64,000 bases of DNA from positions 434,001 to 498,000 of the forward strand of contig NZ_CP019239.1 of NCBI RefSeq assembly GCF_001955715.1, written 5' to 3'. Below the pieces are notes generated by a model that worked only from the letters and a program-made list of their open reading frames with translations, made no database searches and was not told where the DNA came from. The stretch comes from Rhodoferax saidenbachensis (GTDB lineage: Bacteria > Pseudomonadota > Gammaproteobacteria > Burkholderiales > Burkholderiaceae_C). Of this stretch, positions 12,014-19,896 are shown one piece after another (positions within the stretch are counted from its first letter, which is position 1; each line of letters opens with the position of its first letter). The position numbers and the translations under genes were made by a program.

Positions 12014-12403
12014 ATGACCAATACCACCGCCCCCAGCAATGCCATCACCTGGTTCGAAATCGGCTGTCGCAATCTGGCGCAGTCCCAGGCTTTTTTTGAG
12101 GCCGTCACCGCCCGTCCCATGCGCCGCGAAGCCATGGGCCCCAGTGAGGGTGCCGTATTCACCTATGCCGGTGAAGGTGTGGGCGGCGCCCTCATGTGTG
12201 GCCCCACGGCACCTGCACCGGGCGCCAGCGGCACGCTGGTTTACCTGGACTGCAGCCCTTCGCTGGACGCAGCGCTGGCGCGCGCTGTGGCCGCAGGTGG
12301 CAAGGTGGCTGTGCCACGTCAGGCCTTGCCACCGGGTATGGGCTTCTTTGCCCATGTGCAGGACATCGATGGCAACCGCATTGGCCTGCATGCCATGGAC
12401 TAA
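12014..12403 (+). CDS. VOC-superfamily (glyoxalase-like) protein
   Basis: The 129-residue product has the vicinal oxygen chelate fold: an N-terminal ITWFEIGCRNLAQSQAFFEAVT and a C-terminal GMGFFAHVQDIDGNRIGLHAMD. The closest kind I recognise is the family often encoded beside YafY-type regulators. The ATG at 12014 was chosen because GGAG lies 6 bases upstream; an ATG at 12002 would add four residues. It is the first gene of a tight operon with an EVE-domain protein (4-nt gap) and a WYL regulator. The substrate is unknown. Confidence 0.88.
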   Translation: MTNTTAPSNAITWFEIGCRNLAQSQAFFEAVTARPMRREAMGPSEGAVFTYAGEGVGGALMCGPTAPAPGASGTLVYLDCSPSLDAALARAVAAGGKVAVPRQALPPGMGFFAHVQDIDGNRIGLHAMD

Positions 12404-12407
12404 AGTC

Positions 12408-12887
12408 ATGACCGTGACCCAAGCCCTGTTCCCCACCGATCCCAGCAACTGGATTGCCGTGGCCTGTGCCGAGCACGCCTGCCGAGGCCGCGACGAACTG
12501 AAGCCCGGCTTCATGCAGGTCTGCCACGGCAAGCGCGGCCCACTGGCGCGTGTGCACCCGGGCGACCGCGTGGCCTATTACGCGCCCACCGTCACGATGG
12601 GCGGCAAGGATCCGTACCAACACTTTGTCTGCATCGGCCTGGTGGAAGACGGGGAGCCCTATGCGTTTGACATGGGTGGTTTTGTGCCCTTTCGCCGCGA
12701 CGTGCGTTATGTGGCGGCGAAAGAGGCGCCCATTCGCCCATTGCTTGATGCGTTGGAGTTTGTCGAAGACCGCACGCGCTGGGGCTACAAGTTCCGCTTC
12801 GGCCTGTTTGCGGTCTCGGACCACGACATGGGCCTGATTGCCCACGCCATGGCGGCCGATGTGGCGGCCCTGGGTTTGCCCGCCTGA
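12408..12887 (+). CDS. EVE-domain protein
   Basis: The 159-residue protein matches the EVE fold (a PUA-like domain thought to bind modified bases in nucleic acid): NWIAVACAEHACRG at the start, a GDRVAYYAPT loop and FCIGLVEDGE-type strand pattern in the middle. The frame is also open far upstream through the VOC gene, but the real start is the ATG at 12408, 4 nt after the VOC stop, because upstream residues are an out-of-frame reading of VOC. It is the second gene of the VOC-EVE-WYL operon. Confidence 0.87.
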   Translation: MTVTQALFPTDPSNWIAVACAEHACRGRDELKPGFMQVCHGKRGPLARVHPGDRVAYYAPTVTMGGKDPYQHFVCIGLVEDGEPYAFDMGGFVPFRRDVRYVAAKEAPIRPLLDALEFVEDRTRWGYKFRFGLFAVSDHDMGLIAHAMAADVAALGLPA

Positions 12888-12890
12888 ACC

Positions 12891-13580
12891 ATGCGCCGCG
12901 CCGATCGCCTGTTTCAGATCGTGCAGATGATCCGCGGGCGCCGCCTCACGACTGCGGCGTTTCTGGCCGAGCGGCTGCAGGTCTCCCAGCGCACGCTGTA
13001 CCGCGACATTGCCGACTTGCAGCACCAGGGCGTGCCGATTGAAGGCGAGGCGGGCGTCGGCTACCGGCTGGGCGCAGGCTTTGACTTGCCGCCGCTGATG
13101 TTTACGCAGGACGAAGCCAAGTCGCTGGTCGCCGCACTGCGTCTGGCGCAGGCCTGGCTCGACCCCGGGCTGGCGCTGGAGGCCGAGTCGGCGCTGGGCA
13201 AGGTCTTGTCGGTGTTGCCCACCAGCGTGCGCGTAGCGGCGCAAAGTCTGGCGGTGTATGCGCCCAGCTTCGAGATCGACGCGCAGGTGCAACACAAGCT
13301 GCAGGCGCTGCGCGAAGCTGTGCAGTTGCGCCAGAAGGTGGCACTGGCGTACCGCGATGCCGATGGCGCCACCTCGCAGCGCGTGGTGCACCCGCTGGGC
13401 TGCTTTTACTGGGGCAAGGTCTGGACGCTGGGGGCCTGGTGCGAATCGCGCAAGGACTTTCGCAGCTTCCGCGTGGACCGCATTGCAGAACTGCAACGCC
13501 TGGATGCCCATTTCCCGCACGCAGCCGGACGCACGCTGGCAGATTTTTTGCGCAAGGCCGGGGCCCGGCTTCAAGACTGA
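12891..13580 (+). CDS. YafY-type HTH/WYL transcriptional regulator
   Basis: The 229-residue protein has an N-terminal HTH_11 winged helix (residues 1-60; AFLAERLQVSQRTLYRDIADLQ) and a WYL domain (about 130-215) in which the family's W-Y-L positions appear around GCFYWGKVWTLGAWCE. WYL regulators sense ligands or nucleic acid and usually control their own neighbourhood. It starts 3 nt after the EVE gene stop, and a CTGACA-N6-TGTCAG palindrome upstream of the operon suggests autoregulation. Confidence 0.9.
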   Translation: MRRADRLFQIVQMIRGRRLTTAAFLAERLQVSQRTLYRDIADLQHQGVPIEGEAGVGYRLGAGFDLPPLMFTQDEAKSLVAALRLAQAWLDPGLALEAESALGKVLSVLPTSVRVAAQSLAVYAPSFEIDAQVQHKLQALREAVQLRQKVALAYRDADGATSQRVVHPLGCFYWGKVWTLGAWCESRKDFRSFRVDRIAELQRLDAHFPHAAGRTLADFLRKAGARLQD

Positions 13581-13620
13581 CAGCGCACCAATGGCTGCGG
13601 GCCCCGGTGTGCGGGCCTAT

Positions 13621-13659
13621 GCGGGCACAAAAAAGCCCGCGCAGCAGGACTGGCGGGCT
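13621..13659. terminator. Convergent hairpins between WYL regulator and psiF
   Basis: Two overlapping stems are possible: GCGGGC (13621-13626) with GCCCGC (13635-13640), and AGCCCGC (13634-13640) with GCGGGCT (13653-13659). They lie between convergent genes and could terminate both, although U-tracts are short. Confidence 0.45.
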
Positions 13660-13702
13660 TGGCGGGAGACGCACAGAGCGCTCCCAGTGGTCAATGCAGG
13701 GT

Positions 13703-14023
13703 TTAGCCCTTGAGGCACTCGCTCATGAACTTCTTGCGCTCGTCGCCTTTGAGGGTTTTGGCCTTGGGGTCGGCGTTGCAGGTCTTCATCTTGCTTTGCT
13801 GGGCGGTTGCACCATCGGCCGCAGGCGCGGCTTCTTTCTTGGCGCTCAGGCATTCCTTCATGAACGCCTTGCGTTCGTCGCCCTTGAGGTCTTTGGTCTT
13901 GGCGTCTGCATTACAGGTCTTCATCTTGTTTTGTTGCGCGGTGGGGGCTTTTTCGTCGGCAGCGTGGGCGCCACCTACTGCCAATGCCAGGCCCAGAGCC
14001 ATGAGGGAGATCAGTTGTTTCAT
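13703..14023 (-). CDS. psiF: PsiF-type phosphate-starvation protein
   Basis: The 106-residue product has a signal peptide (about 1-21, ending AHA) and two tandem PsiF repeats of about 34 residues, each with the pattern QQxKMKTCNAD then LKGDERKxFMxECL. Each repeat has two cysteines that could pair in the periplasm. In E. coli psiF belongs to the Pho regulon, but its function is unknown. The start is at MKQ, with GGA about 7 bases upstream. A perfect CTGTCAT half-site 78-84 bases upstream hints at PhoB control here as well. Confidence 0.92.
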   Translation of the reverse strand: MKQLISLMALGLALAVGGAHAADEKAPTAQQNKMKTCNADAKTKDLKGDERKAFMKECLSAKKEAAPAADGATAQQSKMKTCNADPKAKTLKGDERKKFMSECLKG

Positions 14024-14089
14024 CAGTCGTCCAATCAAAAAGAGGCAGCGAAGCCGCCGTTACAGAAAAACCCCAGCGGTTGAAAGCTT

Positions 14090-14107
14090 ATAACGAAAAG
14101 ATGACAG
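14090..14107 (-). promoter_or_regulatory. Possible PhoB box upstream of psiF
   Basis: The minus strand reads CTGTCATCTTTTCGTTAT. The first 7 bases are a perfect PhoB half-site; the second half-site, 11 bases on, matches only partly. A TATAAG hexamer overlaps its end. Confidence 0.35.
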
Positions 14108-14149
14108 CGCGGTTGACGGTCTGTCCCCCGGGCTTTCCCGAGGGGCCCG

Positions 14150-14155
14150 TAAAAT
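14150..14155 (+). promoter_or_regulatory. Candidate -10 hexamer of leaderless argS transcript
   Basis: TAAAAT lies 6 nt before the argS ATG with no ribosome binding site. The TTGACG at 14113 is too far away (31-bp spacer) to be its -35. Confidence 0.4.
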
Positions 14156-14161
14156 CGGCCC

Positions 14162-15847
14162 ATGCTCACCGTTAAACACGAACTCCTGCAGGCGCTGGCC
14201 GCTTGCCTGGACACCCTCTCCCCCGGCGCGGGTGCCAAAGCCGCCTTTGAATCCCCCAAGGTCGCCGCCCATGGCGACCTGGCCACCACGGCCGCCATGC
14301 AACTGGCCAAGCCCCTCAAGCTCAACCCCCGCCAATTGGCCGAGCAACTGCGCGATGCCCTGTTGGCCCACCCCGCCTATGCCACCTGGGTCGACGCGGT
14401 GGAAATCGCCGGCCCTGGCTTTATCAACATCCGTCTGAAGCCCGCTGCCAAGCAGGAGATCGTGCGCGAGGTATTGGGGCAGGCCGCAGAGTTTGGCCAT
14501 CAACCGTCCAACGGCCAGCGCGTGCTGGTCGAGTTTGTCTCGGCCAACCCCACCGGCCCGCTGCACGTGGGCCACGGCCGCCAGGCCGCGCTGGGCGATG
14601 CGATCTGTAATCTGCTGGAAACCCAGGGCTGGGATGTGTACCGCGAGTTCTATTACAACGACGCGGGTGTGCAGATCAACACCCTGGCCAGCAGCACCCA
14701 CCTGCGCGCCCAAGGCTTCAAGCCCGGCGACGCGCAGTGGCCCAGCGGTGAGAAGGCTGCGGCCTACAACGGCGACTACATCGCCGACATTGCTGCTGAC
14801 TTCCTGGCCGGCAAGACCGTCAAGTCCGACGACCGTGAGTTCACCGCCAGCGGCGACATCAACGACCTGGACGGCATGCGCCAGTTCGCCGTGGCCTACC
14901 TGCGCCACGAGCAGGATCTGGATTTGAAGGCGTTCTCGGTCCAGTTTGACAACTACTACCTGGAAAGCAGCCTCTACACCAGCGGCCGTGTGGACGACGC
15001 CGTGAAGCGCCTGCAAGCTGCTGGCAAGACCTATGAACTCGACGGCGCGCTGTGGCTCAAGTCCACCGATTACGGTGACGACAAAGACCGCGTGATGCGC
15101 AAGCAGGACGGCAGCTACACCTACTTTGTGCCCGATGTGGCGTACCACATCGCCAAATGGGAACGCGGCTTCACCAAGGTGGTGAACATCCAGGGCACCG
15201 ACCACCACGGCACCATTGCGCGCGTGCGCGCCGGCCTGCAGGCGGCGGGCGTGGGCATTCCCCAGGGCTACCCCGACTATGTGCTGCACACCATGGTGCG
15301 GGTGGTCAAGGGTGGTGAAGAGGTCAAGATCAGCAAGCGCGCGGGTAGCTATGTGACGCTGCGTGATTTGATCGAGTGGACCAGCAAGGATGCGGTGCGC
15401 TTCTTCCTGCTGTCCCGCAAGCCCGACACCGAGTACACCTTTGACGTCGACCTGGCCGTGGCCAAGAACAACGACAACCCGGTCTACTACGTGCAGTACG
15501 CGCACGCACGCATCTGCTCCGTGCTGGCCACCTGGGGTGGCGATGTGGCCAGCCTCAAGGCGGTGGACCTTTCGGCTCTGCAAAGCCCGCAAGCCCAGGC
15601 CCTGATGCTGCTGCTGGCCAAGTACCCCGAGATGCTGATCGCCGCGGCGGCCGACAATGCGCCGCACGATGTGACCTTCTACCTGCGTGAACTGGCCGCC
15701 AGTTACCACAGCTACTACGACGCCGAACGCATCCTAGTGGATGACGAAGCCGTGAAGTTGGCGCGCCTGGCCCTGGTGGCCGCGACGGCGCAGGTATTGC
15801 ACAATGGCTTGGCGGTGCTGGGTGTGAGTGCCCCGCAAAAGATGTGA
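14162..15847 (+). CDS. argS: Arginyl-tRNA synthetase
   Basis: The 561-residue class I synthetase charges tRNA-Arg. It has the N-terminal Add-1 domain, the HIGH-type motif HVGHGR within [17 protein letters not shown], the KMSKS-like loop KISKRAG, and a C-terminal anticodon-binding helical domain ([12 protein letters not shown] onward) ending LGVSAPQKM. The gene is complete. It heads the argS-SPOR-dsbA cluster, an order I know from Burkholderiales. The ATG lacks a Shine-Dalgarno sequence and has a -10-like hexamer 6 nt upstream. Confidence 0.97.
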   Translation: MLTVKHELLQALAACLDTLSPGAGAKAAFESPKVAAHGDLATTAAMQLAKPLKLNPRQLAEQLRDALLAHPAYATWVDAVEIAGPGFINIRLKPAAKQEIVREVLGQAAEFGHQPSNGQRVLVEFVSANPTGPLHVGHGRQAALGDAICNLLETQGWDVYREFYYNDAGVQINTLASSTHLRAQGFKPGDAQWPSGEKAAAYNGDYIADIAADFLAGKTVKSDDREFTASGDINDLDGMRQFAVAYLRHEQDLDLKAFSVQFDNYYLESSLYTSGRVDDAVKRLQAAGKTYELDGALWLKSTDYGDDKDRVMRKQDGSYTYFVPDVAYHIAKWERGFTKVVNIQGTDHHGTIARVRAGLQAAGVGIPQGYPDYVLHTMVRVVKGGEEVKISKRAGSYVTLRDLIEWTSKDAVRFFLLSRKPDTEYTFDVDLAVAKNNDNPVYYVQYAHARICSVLATWGGDVASLKAVDLSALQSPQAQALMLLLAKYPEMLIAAAADNAPHDVTFYLRELAASYHSYYDAERILVDDEAVKLARLALVAATAQVLHNGLAVLGVSAPQKM

Positions 15848-15851
15848 GACC

Positions 15852-15892
15852 TTGGGGCTAGGCTAATTGCGCAGCAATAGCGCTGGCCCCAA
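15852..15892 (+). other. Long hairpin between argS and SPOR gene
   Basis: TTGGGGC (15852-15858) pairs with GCCCCAA (15886-15892), and an inner arm (ATTGC with GCAAT) extends the stem. No U-tract follows, so it looks like an mRNA-stabilising or processing hairpin rather than a terminator. Confidence 0.45.
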
Positions 15893-15910
15893 CCGGTGAA
15901 AAGGAAACAT

Positions 15911-16564
15911 ATGAAGTTTGAACGTGGCGGAACCATTCTGGGTTTCATTATTGGTGTGGTGGTGGGGCTGGCCGGTGCGTTGGCCGTGGCGGTTTACGTC
16001 ACCAAGGTCCCTGTGCCTTTCATGAACAAGAGCCAGAGCCGGTCCAGTGACCAGGACGAGGCCGAAGCCAAGAAAAACAAGGACTGGGATCCCAACGCAC
16101 CGCTGTACGGCAAGAACCCGGCCAAGACCTCTCCTGCGGTGGTGCCGACCACTCCTGCGACCGCTGCGTCTGCAGCCAAACCGGCCAAACCCGAAGCCAA
16201 GGCAGAGCCCAAAGCCGATGCCAAGCCGGACAACAAAGCAGATAGCAAGGGCGAAGTGAAGCCTGCCGTATCGGCAGACCCGCTGGGAGACCTAGCCAAA
16301 TCCAAGATGGCTGCCGGCGGTGCCGAGCCGTTTGTTTATTTTGTGCAGGTCGGTGCCTTCCGTACGGCAGAAGATGCCGAGGCGCACCGGGCCAAGCTGT
16401 CGCTCAGCGGCATTGAGACCAAGATTTCCGAGCGCGAGCAATCGGGACGCATCGTGTTCCGTGTGCGCTCCGGGCCTTTCGACAAGAAGGAAGACGCGGA
16501 CCGTTCCAAGGAAAAGCTGGACAAGGCCGGGCTGGAGACGGCCCTGGTCCGCGTACCCAAATAG
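15911..16564 (+). CDS. SPOR-domain (FtsN-like) membrane protein
   Basis: The 217-residue protein has a short cytoplasmic start, one transmembrane helix (about residues 8-30), a long low-complexity Ala/Pro/Lys-rich periplasmic linker (about 45-125) and a C-terminal SPOR domain (about 140-215; FVYFVQVGAFRTAEDAEAHRAKL). SPOR domains bind denuded peptidoglycan at the division site. Topology and layout are those of FtsN-like cell-division proteins. The ATG at 15911 follows AAGGAA; an in-frame GTG 15 bases earlier is less likely. Confidence 0.9.
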   Translation: MKFERGGTILGFIIGVVVGLAGALAVAVYVTKVPVPFMNKSQSRSSDQDEAEAKKNKDWDPNAPLYGKNPAKTSPAVVPTTPATAASAAKPAKPEAKAEPKADAKPDNKADSKGEVKPAVSADPLGDLAKSKMAAGGAEPFVYFVQVGAFRTAEDAEAHRAKLSLSGIETKISEREQSGRIVFRVRSGPFDKKEDADRSKEKLDKAGLETALVRVPK

Positions 16565-16639
16565 GAAATGAACAGGCGCTAAGCCCCGGAACTTTTGCCC
16601 GGCTTGTTTGTCACACGGGCCTTATTGGAGTTGTTGCAT

Positions 16640-17293
16640 ATGAAACGTCGTGAATTTTCCCAGGCCGCCGCAGGTGCTGCCATGACCGCATCGGCCCTGT
16701 TGCCTTCTCTGGCACAGGCACAGGCCGCCAAACCCCAGCCGGGCACCGACTACATGGTGCTGGACCCACGCGCTGCGGTGGAAGCCCCGGCCGGCAAGGT
16801 CGAAGTGGTGGAGTTCTTCTGGTACAGCTGCCCGCATTGCAATGCGTTTGAGCCCACGCTAGCGGCATGGATCAAGAAGCTGCCCAAGGACGTGGCGTTC
16901 CGCCGCGTACCCGTGGCCTTCAATGACAGCTTTGCCCCGCAACAACGGCTGTACTACACGCTCGAAGCCATGGGGCTGGTCGACACGCTGCATGCCAAGG
17001 TGTTTGCTGCCATCCATGCAGAAAAAATCAACCTGACGCGCGGCGAACAGATCGCTGAATGGATTGCCAAACAAGGCGTGGACAAAGCCAAGTTCATGGA
17101 GCAGTTCAACTCGTTCACCGTGGTCAGCAAGGTCAGCCGCGCCACCCAGTTGCAAAACGCCTACAAGGTCGAGGGCGTTCCCGCCCTGGGCGTGGCGGGG
17201 CGCTTCTACACCGATGGCTCGATTGCCCGCAGCATGGAGCGTGCGCTGCTGGTCGTGGAGTCGCTGGTGGCGGATGTGCGTGCAGGGCGCTGA
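16640..17293 (+). CDS. dsbA: Periplasmic thiol:disulfide interchange protein DsbA
   Basis: The 217-residue protein oxidises cysteine pairs in exported proteins. It has a signal peptide with an RR pair (KRREFSQ) and a short hydrophobic stretch ending AQAQA, so Tat export is possible although Sec is usual. The thioredoxin-fold active site is CPHC (C64, C67), followed by the DsbA helical insertion, with the cis-Pro loop near GVPALGV. The start was chosen for TTGGAG 9 bases upstream. It follows the SPOR gene by 75 bases. Confidence 0.94.
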   Translation: MKRREFSQAAAGAAMTASALLPSLAQAQAAKPQPGTDYMVLDPRAAVEAPAGKVEVVEFFWYSCPHCNAFEPTLAAWIKKLPKDVAFRRVPVAFNDSFAPQQRLYYTLEAMGLVDTLHAKVFAAIHAEKINLTRGEQIAEWIAKQGVDKAKFMEQFNSFTVVSKVSRATQLQNAYKVEGVPALGVAGRFYTDGSIARSMERALLVVESLVADVRAGR

Positions 17294-17359
17294 GAAGAAT
17301 TCACAACGACTTCCGCCCATCTCGCGCGGGAAATGTAACGAAGTGTCTCGGGGCGGGGC

Positions 17360-17365
17360 TAGAAT
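17360..17365 (+). promoter_or_regulatory. Candidate -10 element of the DHH gene
   Basis: TAGAAT lies 36 bases before the DHH-family ATG. A GGAG ribosome binding site sits between them, so this transcript would have a normal leader. Confidence 0.35.
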
Positions 17366-17401
17366 GGTTTTACCAGCAACCCCGGCCCAGGAGACCGCCC
17401 C

Positions 17402-18334
17402 ATGCCACACCAGAAATTCAGGCTCGTTACCCGCAGTGATTTTGACGGTCTGGTGTGCGCCGTGCTGCTCAATGAGCTGGAACTGATCGACGACATCAAG
17501 TTCGTCCACCCCAAGGACATGCAGGATGGCAAGGTGGAGGTGTCCGACCGCGACATCACCACCAACCTGCCGTATGTGCCCGGCGTGCATCTGGCGTTTG
17601 ACCACCACGCGTCCGAAGCGGTGCGCAATACCGGCGAGCGCCCCAACCACATCATCCACCCCGACGTAGCGTCTGCTGCACGCGTGGTGTTTGACCACTA
17701 CGGCGGTGCTGCGGCTTTCCCTGCGTCTTTCCACGACATGATGGATGCTGTGGATAAGGGTGATTCGGCCCAGTTCAGCCGTGAAGAAATCCTGGAGCCC
17801 ACCGACTGGGTGCTGCTCAATTTCCTGATGGATTCACGCACCGGTTTGGGCCGCTTCCGCGAGTTCCGCGTCAGCAACTACCAGTTGATGATGGACCTCA
17901 TCCAATACTGCCACGACCACACCATTGACGAGATCCTGCAGCTGCCCGATGTGATCGAGCGGGTTGACCTGTATTTCGACCACACTGCGCGGGCGCGGGA
18001 CCAGATTGAACGCTGTTCCACCGTACACGGCAATCTGCTGGTGCTGGACCTGCGTAACGAGGAAACCATTTTTGCGGTGAACCGTTTCATGGTTTACGCG
18101 ATGTTTCCCGAGACCAATATCTCCATCCACGTGTTGTGGGGCGTGCAGAAACAGAACACCGTGTTTGCGACCGGCAAGTCCATCACCAACCGCAGCTCCA
18201 AGACCCGCATTGGTGACCTGATGCTGACCTACGGCGGCGGTGGCCACGACAACGCGGGCACCTGCCAGGTGGACAACGACCGCGCGGCCGGCGTGTTGCA
18301 AGAGCTAATCACCAAAATCAACGCCGACGGCTGA
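17402..18334 (+). CDS. DHH-family phosphoesterase
   Basis: The 310-residue protein carries the DHH metal-binding motifs: RSDFDG near the start (D14, D16), FDHHAS (about residues 61-66) and a DHHA1-type glycine-rich loop GGGGHDNAGTC near the C-terminus. The family includes oligoribonucleases, pApA phosphatases and exopolyphosphatases; members like this are often labelled exopolyphosphatase without proof. No RecJ-type extra domains are present. CAGGAGA lies before the ATG. The gene precedes lptA in the same direction. Confidence 0.88.
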   Translation: MPHQKFRLVTRSDFDGLVCAVLLNELELIDDIKFVHPKDMQDGKVEVSDRDITTNLPYVPGVHLAFDHHASEAVRNTGERPNHIIHPDVASAARVVFDHYGGAAAFPASFHDMMDAVDKGDSAQFSREEILEPTDWVLLNFLMDSRTGLGRFREFRVSNYQLMMDLIQYCHDHTIDEILQLPDVIERVDLYFDHTARARDQIERCSTVHGNLLVLDLRNEETIFAVNRFMVYAMFPETNISIHVLWGVQKQNTVFATGKSITNRSSKTRIGDLMLTYGGGGHDNAGTCQVDNDRAAGVLQELITKINADG

Positions 18335-18339
18335 TCGAG

Positions 18340-18364
18340 GCTCGCGCCACCTCTCTGGCGGAGC
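18340..18364 (+). terminator. Hairpin after the DHH gene
   Basis: GCTC-G-CGCCA (18340-18349) pairs with TGGCG-GAGC (18356-18364) with one bulged G. There is no U-tract, so termination is only a possibility. Confidence 0.3.
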
Positions 18365-18440
18365 GCCACCTCCCAAATGGGCGGCCCAACGCGGCCGTGC
18401 CTTATTTCACTGCTGGGGCTGGAACCTGCGATGCGCTCGG

Positions 18441-18446
18441 TACAAT
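18441..18446 (+). promoter_or_regulatory. Candidate -10 element of lptA-lptB-rpoN
   Basis: TACAAT lies 36 bases before the lptA start. CTGGAA, 16 bases further upstream (18419-18424), is a weak -35 candidate. Confidence 0.4.
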
Positions 18447-18481
18447 GGCCGAAGCGTTTTTCGAGCAAGTTTCGTGCCTTT

Positions 18482-19105
18482 ATGAAAATCCCCTATTTTT
18501 CCCTGTTGATGGTGGCTGCCTTTGCGGGCTCTGCCGGCCCGGCGCTGGCCGAAAAAGCCGACCGTGATAAACCCATGAACATCGAGGCCGATGCGCTGCG
18601 TTACGACGATGTGAAGCAGGTCAGCGTCTTTACCGGTCGCGTGGTTCTGACCAAAGGCACCATCGTGATCCGCGGGGCCCAGGTCGAGGTGCGCCAAGAC
18701 CCGGATGGTTACCAGTTTGGCCTGGTCACCGGTTCCACGGCCACGCCCGCCTTTTTTAGGCAAAAACGCGAAGCACTGGACGAATTCATTGAAGGCGAAG
18801 GCGAAACCATCGAATACGACGGTAAGGCGGACACCGTCAAGTTCGCCAAAAAAGCCCAACTGCGGCGTTTTCGCGGCAGCGCGCTGGGAGATGAAATTAC
18901 GGGCGGCGTCATCGTCTACAACAACCTGACCGACATGTTTACCGTGGATGGCAACGCCAACAAAGGCGTGGCAGGTGCACCCGGCGGCCGTGTGCGCGCC
19001 ATGCTGACCCCCAAGCCCGAGAGTGGCGCTGCGGCATCACCTGCGCCTGCCGGGCCGGCGCCTGTATTGCGCTCCACCACCACGCTGGGCGGAGCGACCC
19101 AGTGA
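18482..19105 (+). CDS. lptA: Lipopolysaccharide transport periplasmic protein LptA
   Basis: LptA forms the periplasmic bridge that carries LPS from the LptBFG-C complex to LptD. The 207-residue product has a signal peptide (residues 1-24, ending ALAE), an OstA-type beta-jellyroll (about 30-165; [23 protein letters not shown]) and a disordered Pro/Ala-rich tail. The ATG at 18482 gives a proper signal peptide. It overlaps lptB by 4 bases. The gene for LptC, commonly just upstream of lptA, is not here; the upstream gene is the DHH phosphoesterase. Confidence 0.93.
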   Translation: MKIPYFSLLMVAAFAGSAGPALAEKADRDKPMNIEADALRYDDVKQVSVFTGRVVLTKGTIVIRGAQVEVRQDPDGYQFGLVTGSTATPAFFRQKREALDEFIEGEGETIEYDGKADTVKFAKKAQLRRFRGSALGDEITGGVIVYNNLTDMFTVDGNANKGVAGAPGGRVRAMLTPKPESGAAASPAPAGPAPVLRSTTTLGGATQ

Positions 19106-19896
19106 GCGCCCCACCCGATGCAGATGCGGCGATAGATACAGCCGCCGATACCGGCACGGGTCGGCTGGAGGCGCGCCACCTGCAAAAGTCATATGGCAAG
19201 CGCCAGGTCGTCAAGGACGTGTCGCTGGCGGTGCGTACCGGTGAGGTCGTGGGCCTGCTGGGCCCGAATGGTGCGGGCAAGACCACTTCGTTTTACATGA
19301 TCGTGGGCCTGCTGCGGGCCAGCGCCGGTGACATCACCATCGATGGCCATTCCATCGAACACATGCCCATCCACCGCCGTGCGCGCCTGGGGCTGGGTTA
19401 CCTGCCGCAAGAGGCTTCGATATTCCGCAAGCTCAATGTCGAAGACAACGTGCGTGCCGTGCTGGAACTGCAGCGTGACGATGCGGGCGAGCCGCTGAAA
19501 AGCGCAGAGATCGAATCGCGACTGACGTCATTGCTGCAGGAGCTGCGTGTGGAGCATCTGCGCGAGTCGCCTGCGCTGGCCCTGTCCGGCGGCGAGCGCC
19601 GCCGTGTGGAAATTGCCCGCGCGCTGGCCACGCGGCCGCGCTTTATCCTGCTGGACGAACCGTTTGCCGGTATCGACCCGATTGCGGTGATCGAGATCCA
19701 GCGCATCATCAACTTCCTCAAGGCCCGCGGCATTGGTGTGTTGATCACCGACCACAACGTGCGCGAAACCCTGGGTATCTGCGACCACGCCTACATCATC
19801 AGCGATGGCCACGTGCTGGCGCAGGGCACGCCTTCCGAGATCGTGAACAACGCCGATGTGCGTCGCGTGTATCTGGGCGAACACTTCAAAATGTGA
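19102..19896 (+). CDS. lptB: LPS export ABC transporter ATP-binding protein LptB
   Basis: The 264-residue ATPase powers LPS extraction from the inner membrane with LptFG. It has Walker [10 protein letters not shown], a Q-loop in [14 protein letters not shown], signature LSGGERRR, Walker [13 protein letters not shown] and switch His in ITDHNVRE. The start is a GTG overlapping the lptA stop. A 20-residue N-terminal extension rich in Asp/Ala precedes the usual ABC start. Its stop overlaps the rpoN ATG by one base. Confidence 0.95.
   Translation: MSAPPDADAAIDTAADTGTGRLEARHLQKSYGKRQVVKDVSLAVRTGEVVGLLGPNGAGKTTSFYMIVGLLRASAGDITIDGHSIEHMPIHRRARLGLGYLPQEASIFRKLNVEDNVRAVLELQRDDAGEPLKSAEIESRLTSLLQELRVEHLRESPALALSGGERRRVEIARALATRPRFILLDEPFAGIDPIAVIEIQRIINFLKARGIGVLITDHNVRETLGICDHAYIISDGHVLAQGTPSEIVNNADVRRVYLGEHFKM

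Noticed and set aside
12039..12887. VOC-EVE fusion protein
   Set aside because: The longer frame reads the VOC part out of frame; the EVE gene has its own ATG at 12408.
12192..13574. A 460-codon minus-strand frame across the VOC-EVE-WYL genes
   Set aside because: Three recognisable proteins are encoded on the other strand; this frame has low-complexity His/Gln/Arg content.
14113..14118. TTGACG as -35 of argS
   Set aside because: The spacer to TAAAAT is 31 bases, too long for sigma-70.
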